From: Branchiostoma lanceolatum
Taxonomy: Eukaryota > Chordata > Leptocardii > Amphioxiformes > Branchiostomatidae
Reading direction: 5' to 3'
DNA: 64,000 bases
Assembly: GCF_035083965.1 (NCBI RefSeq)
Contig: NC_089726.1
Coordinates: forward strand, 21,808,559-21,872,558
The notes beneath the pieces are model-generated. The model worked only from the letters and a program-made list of their open reading frames with translations. It made no database searches and was not told the DNA's origin. Positions 27,981 to 40,700 of the stretch are shown here, piece by piece. Position 1 is the first letter of the stretch. Every line of letters begins with the position of its first letter. Both the position numbers and the translations under genes were made by a program.

Positions 27981-30923
27981 ATGACAGCCCACGGTCTAGG
28001 TTCCCTGTTGCCATGGATACTGCTGGTTGCCGCCCTTGCGGTTCACGTCCCCCCCACCAGCGGCATGTACGAAGATCAGATCGGGAAGTTCGACTGGCAC
28101 CAGCAGTACATCGGAGCTGTGAGGCAGGCCGCGTTCGACCAGTCCGCGCCCGTCAGCAAACGCATCTTCGTCGGCACAGAGTCTAACGTGGTCGCGGCCA
28201 TCAACTCTCGCACAGGGCAGCTGGCATGGAGGCACGTCCAGGAGAGGGGAGACCCCTGGGGAGTGGATGCGGTACTGCACAAGAACAGCGTCTTGGTGAC
28301 GGTCTGCAGCGGAGGAGACGCGGTCCGTGCGTGGGACCCCGCCAGCGGAACTCTCCTGTGGGAGTTTCTCGCCAAGGAGAAAAACGATTCCCCAGCCAAA
28401 GCACTTCTAGTAGAAGGCAAGCAGAACGACAGATCATACGTAGAATCTGTCGCAGTCCTGACGAAGAAAACGCTGAGAATTTTTTCAGCAGTCGACGGAC
28501 ATGAGATGGTTAGCACTGAGGTCTGGTCAAGCGGGGAGTCTGGGGGGACCGCAGTCCTGCACCAAGCCAGCAACGGTCAGCTTCACGCTATCAGCATCTC
28601 CAGCCAATCAACTATACAGATCGTGTCGTACACCCATGTCCCTGGTAAGGGTTACGAGGCAGTGAAGAGGGTTGTCCCAGCAGGATGGGCCTTGCCGCAG
28701 TCCACCCAGTGCGTGGTCACGGGAGACAACATCCTGGTCTGCTCGGAAGCCAGCTCCAACTCCCTCCACACCATGTCCCTGGTGGGCGGCAGCGCCTTCT
28801 CTGCAGTCACCCTCCTGTCCCTGGGGTTTAACAGCTGGCAGCCCGACAGCCTGGCCATCAGGGCGGTACAAGTGGGGAGGAAGGAGGTAGTTCTGCGCCT
28901 GGCTAAGGACCACTACGTACTCGTACAAGCAACGGCAAGCACGGTAACCGTCCTGAAGGATCTCCCCGACGTGTACACAACCACGACGGCAAGGAGTCAG
29001 GAAAGGGACATCATGTTCGTAGTGAAGAAAGGAAGTAAGGAAGAACTGGTTGTAACCGGCCTCTACCTAGAAAACCTGAAAGAAGACCCAGCTCTGACTC
29101 AGATGATAGCCCGTCAGCTGCATTACGGGTCGCCCCAGCAGGTCACGGTGTACACGTTCCTGAAACGGGACGGCGCGACGGGATACCGCGCGCTGCTGCA
29201 GATGGAGGACCAATCGCTGCTCATGCTGCAGCAGCTGCAGGGGAACCAGGGGCACGTGATGTGGCAACGCAACGAGGCGCTGGCGTTGATCTCAGCCGTG
29301 GATCAGGTGGACCTTCCCGTGTCTGAAACGGAGAGCAAGTTTGAGGAGGAGTTTGGGGAAGAATCTGAGGAAGATCTCTCGGTGTGGCAGATGTTCACAA
29401 GGAGGATCTCCACACAGCTGGAACAACTGAAAGATCTAGCCGACAAGTTTGAAGAGTACAGGAAACCAAAGGCTAAACAGGTGGAGAAACAACTCGAGCG
29501 GGATCCCTTCAACCTGCGCAAGATGATCGTGGCGGTGACGTCGGCTGGTAAGCTGTACGGACTGGACAGCGCAAACGGCGACGTCGTTTGGCAGTACTTC
29601 CTGCCGAACATCCGGTGCTTCAGCCAAGGCGAGATGTACCTGTTCGTACAGCGGACCACCGCGCACTTCCCCCACCCCCCACAGGCCATGCTTGTCGCTC
29701 AGGAGAAGGCCACGGGGAACGGCATTGTCTTCACGTTCAACCCCACCACTGGGCAGCCTGTCAACACGAGCTCTGCTTCGGGTATCCCACAGCCTTTCAA
29801 AGTGCTGCAGGCAAACCTCCTGCCTGTGATGAACAACCACCACCTCCACCCTGTCATGATTGTGGACTCTGACCACGGAGTTCACATCTTCCCACCTTCC
29901 TCCTCCGTCCTGTCGGTCCTGAAGAAAAACAACGGTAAGATCTTCCTCCACGCCGCCGATCTGGCTAAGAGCACGCTGACTGGTTTTAGCCTCGCTACGT
30001 CTCAGGACGGGACGGTTGAACTCGCGCAAGCCTGGCATCTCAGCCTCCCAATCCCGTCCCAGAAGATCGTGAGCGTCGTTTCGAGGAGAGCCAACGAGCA
30101 CGTTCACTCGCAGGGGCGCGTGTTGAGCGACAGAAGCGTCATGTACAAGTACCTGAACCCCAACCTTCTAGCAGTAGTCACCGAGGGCATCGAGAGAGAC
30201 ATTCCTCTGTTGACTCTGTATCTTGTAGATGCCGTTACAGGACAAGTGGTATACAGCATGCAGCACAAACGAGCGAGCGGTCCTATCCACCTGGTCCACT
30301 CGGAGAACTGGGTCGTCTACCACTACTGGAACGGGAAGTTCCGCCGGCACGAGATGACCGTGCTGGAGCTGTTCGAGTCGCAGGGGGACAGGAACTCCAC
30401 CACGTTCTCTTCCCTCTCCACCCAGAGCCTCCCGCTGGTACTACAGCAAGCCTACATCTTTCCCACGGGACTCGCCGCGATGGCCGTCAGCAACACGGAG
30501 CGCGGCATCACCGCACGGAGCCTCCTACTCGCCCTCCCAAACGGCGGCCTCATGACGTTCCCAAAGAACATCCTAGACCCACGCCGACCCATCATCCCCA
30601 CCAAGCAGCACCAGGAAGAGGGGGTGTACCCCTACATGCCCGAACTCCACATCAACCCCATGACTCTTCTCACCTACAACCAGTCCGTAGAGGGGATTCG
30701 CGGGATCCATATAGGGGCGGCAGGGTTAGAGTCCACCTCCGTGGTGCTAGCGTATGGTCTAGACCTGTTCTACACCAGGATAATGCCGTCGCAAATGTTT
30801 GACGTTCTAAAGGAAGACTTTGACTATTTCTTCATCAGTTCTATATTGCTGGGTCTGGTCATGGCTACACTGATAACCCATCGCCTAGCTGCCATGAAGA
30901 CACTCAATAGGAGTTGGAGATAG
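27981..30923 (+). CDS. EMC1: ER membrane protein complex subunit 1
   Basis: EMC1 is the large luminal scaffold of the ER membrane complex, an insertase for tail-anchored and multipass proteins. The start at 27981 gives 980 residues, near the family's usual ~990; in-frame ATGs further upstream (27804) lie inside the 5'UTR intron 27352-27887. Residues ~1-28 form a signal peptide (hydrophobic LLPWILLVAALAV). PQQ-like beta-propeller sequence follows (KRIFVGTESNVVAAINSRTG), then the conserved C-terminal family region. A single transmembrane helix near residues 950-967 (FFISSILLGLVMATLI) precedes a short basic tail, as in EMC1. The whole coding region is one exon, whereas the human gene has over 20, so introns were lost or the gene is a retrocopy that acquired a 5'UTR exon. 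The likely 3'UTR reaches AATAAA near 32505. Confidence 0.95.
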   Translation: MTAHGLGSLLPWILLVAALAVHVPPTSGMYEDQIGKFDWHQQYIGAVRQAAFDQSAPVSKRIFVGTESNVVAAINSRTGQLAWRHVQERGDPWGVDAVLHKNSVLVTVCSGGDAVRAWDPASGTLLWEFLAKEKNDSPAKALLVEGKQNDRSYVESVAVLTKKTLRIFSAVDGHEMVSTEVWSSGESGGTAVLHQASNGQLHAISISSQSTIQIVSYTHVPGKGYEAVKRVVPAGWALPQSTQCVVTGDNILVCSEASSNSLHTMSLVGGSAFSAVTLLSLGFNSWQPDSLAIRAVQVGRKEVVLRLAKDHYVLVQATASTVTVLKDLPDVYTTTTARSQERDIMFVVKKGSKEELVVTGLYLENLKEDPALTQMIARQLHYGSPQQVTVYTFLKRDGATGYRALLQMEDQSLLMLQQLQGNQGHVMWQRNEALALISAVDQVDLPVSETESKFEEEFGEESEEDLSVWQMFTRRISTQLEQLKDLADKFEEYRKPKAKQVEKQLERDPFNLRKMIVAVTSAGKLYGLDSANGDVVWQYFLPNIRCFSQGEMYLFVQRTTAHFPHPPQAMLVAQEKATGNGIVFTFNPTTGQPVNTSSASGIPQPFKVLQANLLPVMNNHHLHPVMIVDSDHGVHIFPPSSSVLSVLKKNNGKIFLHAADLAKSTLTGFSLATSQDGTVELAQAWHLSLPIPSQKIVSVVSRRANEHVHSQGRVLSDRSVMYKYLNPNLLAVVTEGIERDIPLLTLYLVDAVTGQVVYSMQHKRASGPIHLVHSENWVVYHYWNGKFRRHEMTVLELFESQGDRNSTTFSSLSTQSLPLVLQQAYIFPTGLAAMAVSNTERGITARSLLLALPNGGLMTFPKNILDPRRPIIPTKQHQEEGVYPYMPELHINPMTLLTYNQSVEGIRGIHIGAAGLESTSVVLAYGLDLFYTRIMPSQMFDVLKEDFDYFFISSILLGLVMATLITHRLAAMKTLNRSWR

Positions 30924-31264
30924 GGACATACATTGTGGGGAAGGGACAATAGCTTAGTACATCATCAACATGTACTAGTACATGTACATTTGTATTACAT
31001 GTTCAATTAGCAATGCTAAATACTTGTATGGCCACGGGATAGGACTAGCTCATAACTCATCTTGGGATAAGCTAAAAGTCACTGACTAAAAAAATGGGCA
31101 AGCCTGATCCCCATTTGTGTTATAGTAACTTAAGCTGGGCCCCATTTTATAATCAGAAGTTACATTCATGTACTACTCGTAACTGTATTGAAAATGGTTC
31201 TGTTGGAAATTTCAGTGCAATTTCTGTTTGTTGGTAGTGATAAAGTGAACTACATGTAGACGTA

Positions 31265-31328
31265 CCAAAAATAGTTACTCAAGCAACTGGATAAAATTTT
31301 ATCCAGTTGCTTGAGTAACTATTTTTGG
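31265..31328. repeat. Perfect 64-bp palindrome flanked by CGTA
   Basis: Two exact 32-bp arms (starting CCAAAAATAGTTACTC) meet at TTTT/AAAA without a spacer. CGTA occurs directly on both sides (31261-31264 and 31329-31332). It lies in the EMC1 3'UTR or just downstream, and a transcript would fold into a strong hairpin. Confidence 0.85.
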
Positions 31329-31780
31329 CGTATTTTTGACTACCTGGATATCTAACCTTCATCAATGAACTAGACGTGTGTAGTTTTACTGAATTTAGAT
31401 CACTGTCTTCAAGTTGATGTTTTCAGTATAAAGTAAGAATTCTATTGAAAAAAATTGTACATCAAAGTACTTGAGAAATAGAGAAGGACAGGAGTATTAT
31501 GAAAACCCAGGAGGTATAATGTGTACCAGACTGGTTTATGGGCTGAATTAATCTAAGTGTTATTTGCCAGAAAAGATACAATAGTTAACATTATACATGT
31601 AGACCAAGTTTATTTGGCCCTTAGAGCCTGTTCAGACCGAAAAATAATAAGTGAATGTGGGTGAAGGATTGACATGTAATGATTCAATATTATTGCCTTT
31701 TCATGAACCATATTTTACATGTGAAAAATAATTCCTAGTCAGAACTTATACAAACTAGACAGGAGTTATAATTATAAGTC

Positions 31781-31942
31781 CACTCGTAAATTCAAGTACG
31801 CAATTGTGCAGTGTCAAAGGTGAAGGCCCTTGTCTTGTAAACAGTTGCTGTCTCGACATTGTCTAGATTTGCATTTTGTTTACGTCTCAGCGCAAGGGCC
31901 TTTACCTTTGACACTGCACATGCGTACTTAAATCTCCGAGTG
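31781..31942. mobile_element. TIR MITE, GTGCAGTGTCAAAGG family, copy 2
   Basis: Ends CACTCG...CGAGTG, with inner arms containing GTGCAGTGTCAAAGG and its inverse, matching the core of the element at 25955-26136 but with different outer flanks. It lies in the EMC1 3' region. Confidence 0.6.
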
Positions 31943-32695
31943 AGCTTAGCTGCATTATCAACATTGAGCAAATGACATAACTATATCCTCCAAAGAACTA
32001 AGTAGTGGGTTATAACTAGTGTTAGCAGTTCTGTAATGCTTACAGTACTTTCACTGATCTGAACCTTGTGAGAGTGAAATTTATTCCCACAAGAATAAGC
32101 CAGTACATTTCTTTTTCTAAAGTTATTTTTCAAGGTGTACACACTGCAAACTCAAATCCATGTTTGGATTGAACATTTTCCATCAATATAACTAAGCCAG
32201 GGTTAATGTCTGTCTTACTACTCTTAGGGTTTTTAATTTGAAAGACTATGGTGTATACTATTTTTCCTGGAAAAAAGCTGTGTTGTTTTCAAGGAAACAT
32301 GTCAATTGCCAAAAAAAAGGCACTGTTTAAGTATCAAAGGTCTCAATGGAATGTTATGCAGAAAGTAGTGAAGATACATGTATTACAGTTGCCAGTGAGA
32401 TTTTCCTCTCTATAGTCAGTTTCAAGTATTTATTTATGCAAGATGTATTGAATTGATTAACGATGTAAAATGTTTTGGTTGTAAAGAATTTTGCATGTGT
32501 GATGAATAAATAATTATCATGATTTTGATGATCGTAATAATTTTCTGTGTATGGTTGTGATTCTGTCATGTTAGAAATATAAATGGAGCTATGAAAAACA
32601 TGTTTACTGAGCTTCTGTAATTAGTTTCCTGTAAATACCGGATAGCTGAAACAGACCATGGCCTTGAGAAATTCAAACCATAAATTTGGAAAGGC

Positions 32696-33047
32696 TCGCT
32701 CGTGTGGTGTGGGTAGTCCAGTGGTTAGCGATCTTGCCTCTGGAACTAGAAGCACCGGGTTCGATCCCAGCTGTATCGCTCACCCGACATGCACGCTACC
32801 GGAAAGGGTTGCAGTCCTTAGGACGGGACATTAAGCCGTGGTCCACTGTTCATTGTGCTTGTCGAAAAGAGCTAGGGGAATTTCCCCGGTACAATGAACC
32901 TGTAAATACTGTACATAGCGTCTGTCTTCTCTGTCACGATCAGTGGAAGATTAGCTCATCTGTTCATTGAGTTCATTTGAGCTAAACTGGTTCGAGATCA
33001 CTTTAGTTTCCTTCAAAAGGAAACAATTTGAGACTTATTATTATTAA
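32696..33047 (+). mobile_element. tRNA-derived SINE
   Basis: A tRNA-like head has an A-box-like TAGTCCAGTGGTTAGCG and a perfect B-box GGGTTCGATCCC. A non-tRNA body follows (GGACGGGACATTAAGCCGTGG), ending in a TTATTATTATTAAA tail. It lies between the convergent 3' ends of EMC1 and the first DD3-3-like gene. Confidence 0.8.
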
Positions 33048-34013
33048 ACACAGGACTGCCAGCTCGTATAATATCAGTACTTCTTCCTTACATAAAAGAT
33101 CACAAGACATGTTGTACATCAACCTTTATTTTACCATTGGGTCTGAACCAGCAGACACCAACTTGTTTACACCAACGATTGTCTCTAAGTATACACAAGC
33201 CTTCACGACAGACTCAAGCAGGCATTTTAATATGGACATTTTTCTATGTACACATTTTACATGTATCAGGCCCAACAAGTCAAGCCTTTTTAATGGCATT
33301 TACAATGTCATGTTCAAAATTTTATATTGTCCTATAAAGTATAATGGTTCTGTTTAGTTGTACTCAATTTCTTGTGGACTGCCTATGTACATGTACCTGT
33401 AGGCGGTCCAGAAGAGACCGACTGACAATTTTTTTTTTGCCATCAGAAAAAAAAATGTGCATGACTCAGGTACGAAGGCTATGACTTCTGTCATTTTTGT
33501 TCGGCAATCAATCAGAACACAGAAACAATGAGAATCATCACAAAATGTCACCATTAAAATGTTTTCTTGAGTCTACTATCATAATGAAGGCTAATACACT
33601 GTACAGATACATACTTATTAACATCTACATTTCACCATTTTACAAAACACCTCATACAATATAGAGTACAAAACATCTGGATATAAACATAAGTGAAGGA
33701 AAATTACTAGTTACTAAATGCATGTCAAGAGGCACTTTGTACTGCTAGCGATAGTATATGGAAACTTTTAATTAGTTATAAGGCCTCTATAGGTTTACAA
33801 TTAGCAGCATTTCCACAAATTTACAATACAAACGTTCAGTGAAATGCTATGCCTCAGATTATAATGGTATTTAGTTTTAATGTCATGTACTGATTCTATC
33901 ATGATTTAACTCCTAAATACAAAAAAAATCCTACATACATATAGGCTTGATGATACTACAGGGTTACATGAAACAACTAGAAAGAGCTTGAGATTTCAGT
34001 TGACCAGTATACA

Positions 34014-34085
34014 TGTGGTGGTCCAGTGGCTAGGGGACTACACATACATCTAAAACTAAAGTCTTGGGTTCTAGTCCCATTTTGT
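34014..34085 (+). mobile_element. SINE head fragment (tRNA-like)
   Basis: GTGGTCCAGTGGCTAG followed ~45 nt later by GGGTTCTAGTCCC gives A- and B-box-like sequence at tRNA spacing. There is no acceptor stem pairing, so it is not a tRNA gene. Confidence 0.5.
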
Positions 34086-34410
34086 ATGACTGAACACCAT
34101 CTCTATATAGCAGCTATTTCTATTGACTGAAAATCATTTTCAAGTACCAATGATTTCTAAAGTGCTGCATTGGGCTATGTGTAATATGATGCAATGTACA
34201 GGATGAAAGTTGTTTCACAAAATGTATATTAAGGCAGGTCAAACTGGCTGGTCCATTCAATTTGTGTAATTCTTGTAATCACCTTACAATAAATACAAAA
34301 TAAACACATAAAGTCAAACCTGTACCAGTGACCACGTCTACATAAGGACCAACAGGCCATTTTTCAGTGGTCCCATGGGTTATTTTTACCCAGTAAAAAT
34401 TGAGTCTTTA

Positions 34411-34663
34411 TACGCTCGTTCTCATTTAAATGTACACATTTTGTAACTTTTGTTACAGTTTGAAGTAAGACATTCCTGACATTAACTAAGATTTGCTACA
34501 TATAAGGTGCCAAACTGTCATTTTTACAACGACTTTTCTGGCTTTTAAAAACGACAGTTTGGCACCTTATACATGTATGTGGCATATCTTGATGTCAGAA
34601 ACGTCTTACTTCAAACAGTAACGGAAGTTACAAAATGTATACATTTAAATGAGAACGAGCGTA
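34411..34663. mobile_element. Long-TIR MITE, CGTTCTCATTTAAATG family, copy 2
   Basis: Second copy of the family at 24561-24800, starting TACGCTCGTTCTC and ending GAGAACGAGCGTA. It lies downstream of the first DD3-3-like gene. Confidence 0.75.
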
Positions 34664-34798
34664 TAGTGGTCACCTCTGCACTGTGATCATTTTCTTCAAT
34701 TTCCTTGCTTTTGCCTGGTCACTATTGACAGATACAGGTTTGACTGTAGTTACAGATTTGACGATGACATGATATTTGACAAAACTGGTGGACCGATG

Positions 34799-37700
34799 TT
34801 AAGGCAGGTCGTTGTCAGTGAACGAGGATTTTGTCCCCTCCACGACATGGATGGTTCCCTTTTGGCTGCGGTTGGAGAAGTTGTTGTTGCGCGTGCACAT
34901 GTAGTGGTACGTTCCCTTCCGGAACTCCAGGAGCGCTCCTTCGAAGGACGCCGGAGTGTTGTTGAGGAGCTTGTCAACTTTGTTCTTCCGTTCAACGGAC
35001 TCGCTGTGGCAGACCTCTGCATGGAAACAACTGGGGGGGAAAAGGAATATTAAGAACAGTTTAGATGGTTTTAAATGGAAAATAGGATTTAAAATGTATG
35101 GTTTAAGTCACAAGAATGCATGTGCATGTTTTAGCCACTAAAGAATTCTTATACATATAATATGTTGCAATGTGTAGAAAGAGAAAATGCATGATGGCTG
35201 TGCTCTCACAAGGACAAACATATTGTAAAGTACAAAACATCAATGCAGCTATGTACAGGTGTGTATCCACTCGTCTTTTCAACAACAAAACTATGAACAG
35301 TAAACTTAAAAGCTTCCAATGCCCTTTTTTTCCCGGTAACATGCACATTCAAATTGTGTGAGTGACAGCTTACATGCTTCAAGTTCAAAGTCATAACCTT
35401 TCGGGTCACAAATAGGGTCGGCAAGCATAGTACCACCACCAACCACAATGGTTACCTCTTTTAAGAAACTGTTGAAGAATTACAGTACTCTATGACTGTG
35501 TTAAAACACAGTCATAGAGTACTGTAATTCTTGTTTCTTTTACAGACTGTAACTATTCACTGTTTTCACGGTTCCCTCTTTACCATGAACTTATTATCAC
35601 CGTGAAAACCTGTTGTTATTATTTACATGTATGATGCCTTCACAAATCACTGTAAATCACTAGCCGCCACCGTGAAGTTTAAGTCCAGTGAAAATGTCCA
35701 TTTTCCTTACACCACGAAATTTTGCTACCGTGATGATATTAAACATTAGTGAATTACAGTAAAGCAACTTTACAATACTCACGTGTAGTATCCCGAGCTG
35801 GCGAAAGCCACGGCCAGGTCCTTCGCCAGACCGTATTTGGGCGCGGCTGGCCACCAAACCCGGGCGCTGTTCCACATGGTGGAGTTCTCAAAAGGAGCGG
35901 GGAAGTTGTCGAGCAGCGATCGCATCTGGACGATGTTGTTACGGTCGGTACCTGTTACAGGAAGTTGGGTTGATTCAATTCAAGACATACAGCATAATCT
36001 TAAAGACATCACTAATATCATGGTTAAATATCTTGTTTTGTATAAATTTAAGGCAGATGTCATCCTCAAAACAAGTCTCATCTGTAAATTAGAAACATTT
36101 TCAGATCTGATCTTAGGTTACTGACAGCTAACCATTACAGTAACAGCAAGACAAACTAGTGCTCTGTATAGAATGCCAGAAGTGGAGTAACATTGGAACT
36201 GCTTTCAAACTACTGATACTGCAGTATTGAAGAATACATGACATTGTACATTGTACACATGTACGTCATGAAATGTAGTTACGAAACAGACAGTGTAGAA
36301 AATGACTGCATATTTTTGTTTTCTTTTCACTCTTGCATGCCATCAGACGAAATCAGTTTTCAGTGGTCTCAGCTCCTAGAAACCATACTAAATAGACACA
36401 AATTATAGTCAGTTAATGCAAGGATGTTATACGTCCTTGGTAATGTTGCTACATGTGCTGTACTGCAGTGTCCTTACCAGTTGTGCCCTCCCCTGCGTCG
36501 CCGGCCTGGCCATCCCCAGCAGGGTTACCGTTGTTGTGACTGTTCGACCCTGGAATAGAGAACAACAACATATCTCATCTATGTTTCTTTTTCCCTTCAG
36601 TATAACACACCAGAGCTGTTCTGTATTGTACTTAGTATATCATACAATCATACTATGAATTGTCACAGCCAAACCTTGCATATAAAAGTCTAAGTGTGAT
36701 TCAAATCTATTGAAGGAGCCTTTACTGTCATTGATGAAAATTGATGTGTGCGCGAATGTCATCCCATGATATAATCAAATCAACATGACCTAAAGGTAAA
36801 GGGAGTCCCATAGACTTTTTGAGTCTGTAGGCTAGGGGCGGTGGTCAACACAATGTCATGTCAAAGTACATTGTATGCTGTTCTAACAAAAGAATGCATT
36901 TCTCACACCTTCCCACTGTATGTGTGCCAGGTCCCCCTCCTCCATGTGTAGGTGGTTCGGAACAAAGTCATACTCCACGGCGGGGTACACCTGCACGATG
37001 TTCCCGCGCTTCCCGCGTACGTTCAGGTTGTGGATGGCGCGGCCCTCCAGCCCGCTTGGTCTTGGTTTCAACAGGAACACGTGGCTACGGTCCTGATGTG
37101 GGTAGTGAGAAAATAACAAAGTTTGACATGTTGCTTTTAAACGCATTTATAATAATTCCATTAGCATAGGAGACACAACAGATGAGTTTCTTTTCTTGGG
37201 GAGCTCGAGGTTAGTGATACATTTGTATGACAGTACAGTAGATGATGCTGAGCAATTTATCTGAAAATAATACTGGTGCTATGCACCCTAAAATGACCAT
37301 ATCCGAACTGATTTGAATCTGGCTTGCTTACTAAAAAATATCATGACACAGTTCAGGCTTCTATCTCCCATCTTTTCTGAATAAAATCTAAGATTCAAGG
37401 ATTCCAAAGAAGATGACTCTTAACGTACTACCGGTACGTGCAAATGAAACAAACCTGGAATTCAAGGCACGTGCAATGTTGATGGCCAGTTGCATTGGTA
37501 GTACACTTAGCACCAATCATTACACAATGTACCAAATACAGACTCTGAGCTAAAGATATTAACACATTAAACTGTAACACAAGTGCCAATAATACATTGT
37601 ACAATGGATCTGTCTGTGCAAACCTGGAACGTCCTGCCAAACTGAGCCGTGTTGATGGCCAGTCGGAGTGGGGAGTACTCCGCACCGATGTCCACTGTTG

Positions 37701-40700
37701 GGTTCTGCTGTACAGGGGACTGTAAGCCTAGTTGTCTGGAACAGAAAAGACAACAGTCACATTTAGCACAGCTGGAACACAGTTCAGGGTCTGCAAAGGT
37801 TATTTGAAATCAAGGTCTTAAAAGTCTGAATGTAAAGATTTTTAGAAGCAAAAAAAAAACTTACAGGTTCTGGTTGTAGGCTGCATCAGTCTGCCAAGGA
37901 TCATAGTCATCTGTGGAGATGTTGTACCTGAAAGATACCATAATTTTCAAAGTTAAGGTAAGAAATCTTACAACTAACAGTCGAGAGTGCAATTGAACTA
38001 CCGAATAATTTTGTAAGACTAAGAGGCATGACTTTTCAACACACATCTCTTAGTGTCCCCTGAAGGGACCGATGTGTAGTTACTATATAGCCTGCCCATT
38101 CCCTCCCATTATCTTATTCTCTCCCTCTGTTTCCCTCCCTCTCCCTCCCTCTTTCCTTCCCTCCCTCCAGTATCCCCACCTGATCCTGAGCACACATCTC
38201 TTGGTGTCCCCTGAAGGGAAGTACGACAGGACCCAGGTGTACACATGTAGTTACTAGCCTGCCCCTCAATCTCCCCCTCCACCGTCTCTGCCCCCCCCTT
38301 CTCTCCCTCCCTCTCTCCCTGCCTCCTTCCCTCCCTCTAGTATCCTCACTTGATCCTCAGCACACATCTCTTAGTGTCCCCTGAAGGGAAGTACAGGAGG
38401 ACCCAGGTGTAGTTAACAGCCTGGCCCTCCCTCCCATTCTCTTATTCTCTCTCTCTGCCTCCCCCCCTCCCTCCTTCCCTCCTGTCTTCACATTTGATCC
38501 TGAGCACACATCTCTTAGTGTCCCCTGAAGGGAAGTACGGGAGAACCCAGGTGTTACTAGCCTGCCCCTCCCTCCCTACCTTCCCCCATCTCTGGCCCCC
38601 CTTCTTCCCACCCTCCAGTATCCTCACCTGATCCTGAGCACACATCTCTTGGTGTCCCCTGAAGGGAAGTACGGGAGGACCCAGGTGTAGTTGCTGGCCT
38701 GTCCGTCCCTGCTGTTCCCCAGGTGGTTGGACCGGCTCCACGGCGCGGGCTGGCAGTCCGGCGGGGGCGGGAGAACCAGGCACGTCTGCGTATCGCTGTC
38801 CTCGCCCTCGGGGTAACCGTACACGTACCGCAGGCCGCTGCGCCCCTCCCCCTGACAGTCTGCCTGGGAAACTGTGCAACAACGGTGTCATGATTCAAAA
38901 CAATTCTAAAATGCATTTGCAAGATACAGTGTACATGAAAGCAACTGTTAGCAACATATTGTGTCTCACAGGCACACCACGGTGTTTGGAAAACTGCAAA
39001 TGATCACAGAAAAGATTTTAAACGTCATGTTTACTACATTTACATCATCGTGTGTAGCTGACATGTGGATTTTATTTCAACCATGTTGATTTAGATATTT
39101 CTTTTAGTCATTGTCAAGGAGGTTATGTTTCAATTGCTGTTTGTTTGCGCATGCCCATGTATCATTATTCAATGATTGGTCTTTCTGGAGTTCACACAAC
39201 AACGCATGGATACAGCAGAGAATTTAGACACAGCATTACATGTATCTCACAATTAGTACCTCAATACACTGCTTTGCTTAAATTCAATCAATAAGAACAA
39301 AGAAACCACAGTGTAACTCTACCTGCCGGTAGCCTAATCTCCCGATGGCTGTAGTATCTCCTTCACTCAAAACAACAATGCATCAATGATATAACAAACT
39401 TATGATTAAGAGGTACACTTCTATTGTTAACTACACTGTGGTTAGTAAGACAGTCACTATACCTGTAGGTGCTTTCTCCAGATAGCTGTAGTACGCTCTC
39501 CACTCCCCATCGTTGTCCTCGCAGTCCTGTTGGTTGTTCCAGCGCGACCAGTGCTTCTTCTGCGTCCTGGCGTTGTTGTAGAACTCCACACACTCGTACT
39601 TGGCAATGGAGTTCGCACTCTTGCGCCTGTAGTAACTGTGGAGAAGCAGCAAGAAAATAAGGTTCCAAAATTCCACACTTTTATGTTACAAGCAGTGAAG
39701 GTCTTTCCCATATTCTGTTTTATTTTCAGCTTATCGCAGAAGCAGAGTTGTGTGTACAAAAAGTAACTGACTCAATTATTTCCTATCTACCCAGTACTTA
39801 CCAACCTGATAAAAAACAATTTAACTTTTTAAATTTTAAGGAGATACAAAGTTTTGATTCAGGAAAGATATTTTCAAAAGAAGAGATCTAGAAAACAGTC
39901 GTATTGCCACAGTCAAGCATTCTATGACTTGTCAGATTTGATCTATTTGGATCTTGAAAAGAACCGCCTGTCCCACCATTGTGCTTAAACTTTGGCTGTG
40001 TATTAATGAGATCGGTATTAGCATTCAGGCTGCAATTTTCAATTCAACACCACCACTGACTGAGATAATACGTACAGAAGGGCAAAACATGTCTTAGAAA
40101 TATGAAAATTATTTTGTACTATGTACATCCTATAGGGAAACATACTGCCAAAACAACATATAAATCTTACTCAAATAAACAGAAATATCACAAACTTTTT
40201 TGCACTTACTCGCACATGGTGATGTTGTCCGTCAGTATGGCGATGTCCCTCCACGGCGTGGGGTGCCAGTAGGGGTAGTGGTCTCTCTCCTCGGGGCACT
40301 CGTACCCGCGCCGGTTCCCGTTGGGGTTCTGTCTCGTGTGGATCGCCGCAGTGTAGCCTTTGTTGTTACGGCGGGGAAGCTGGTCGGCAACAAATAGGCC
40401 TGAGGACAAAAAAACAGAAAATTTTAACCTATAATTTTAGGTAAATATCAGACTTTCAAAATTTAATGCACCTTGTTTTAGATCAAATCAGCCATAATGG
40501 CCACTTTGTTACTTCGCAGATGGCAGCATACATGTAAGTGACAAGAAATCTTGATTATTATAATATTATATAATATACACAATCATGTAACAAATTATAA
40601 AACCTGTCTAGTGACCACCTCTGTATAATGACCACCTGGCCATTTTGGTCACTTTTTGGTAGTCTCGACTAGTACAATATTTTTCCCATTGACCCCGCCA

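Noticed and set aside
28076..30107. Long minus-strand open frames (up to 223 aa) opposite EMC1
   Set aside because: Shadows of the GC-rich EMC1 coding sequence; no family resemblance.
32696..32770. Possible tRNA gene
   Set aside because: A- and B-box-like sequences are present but no acceptor stem forms, and a SINE body with tail follows directly.
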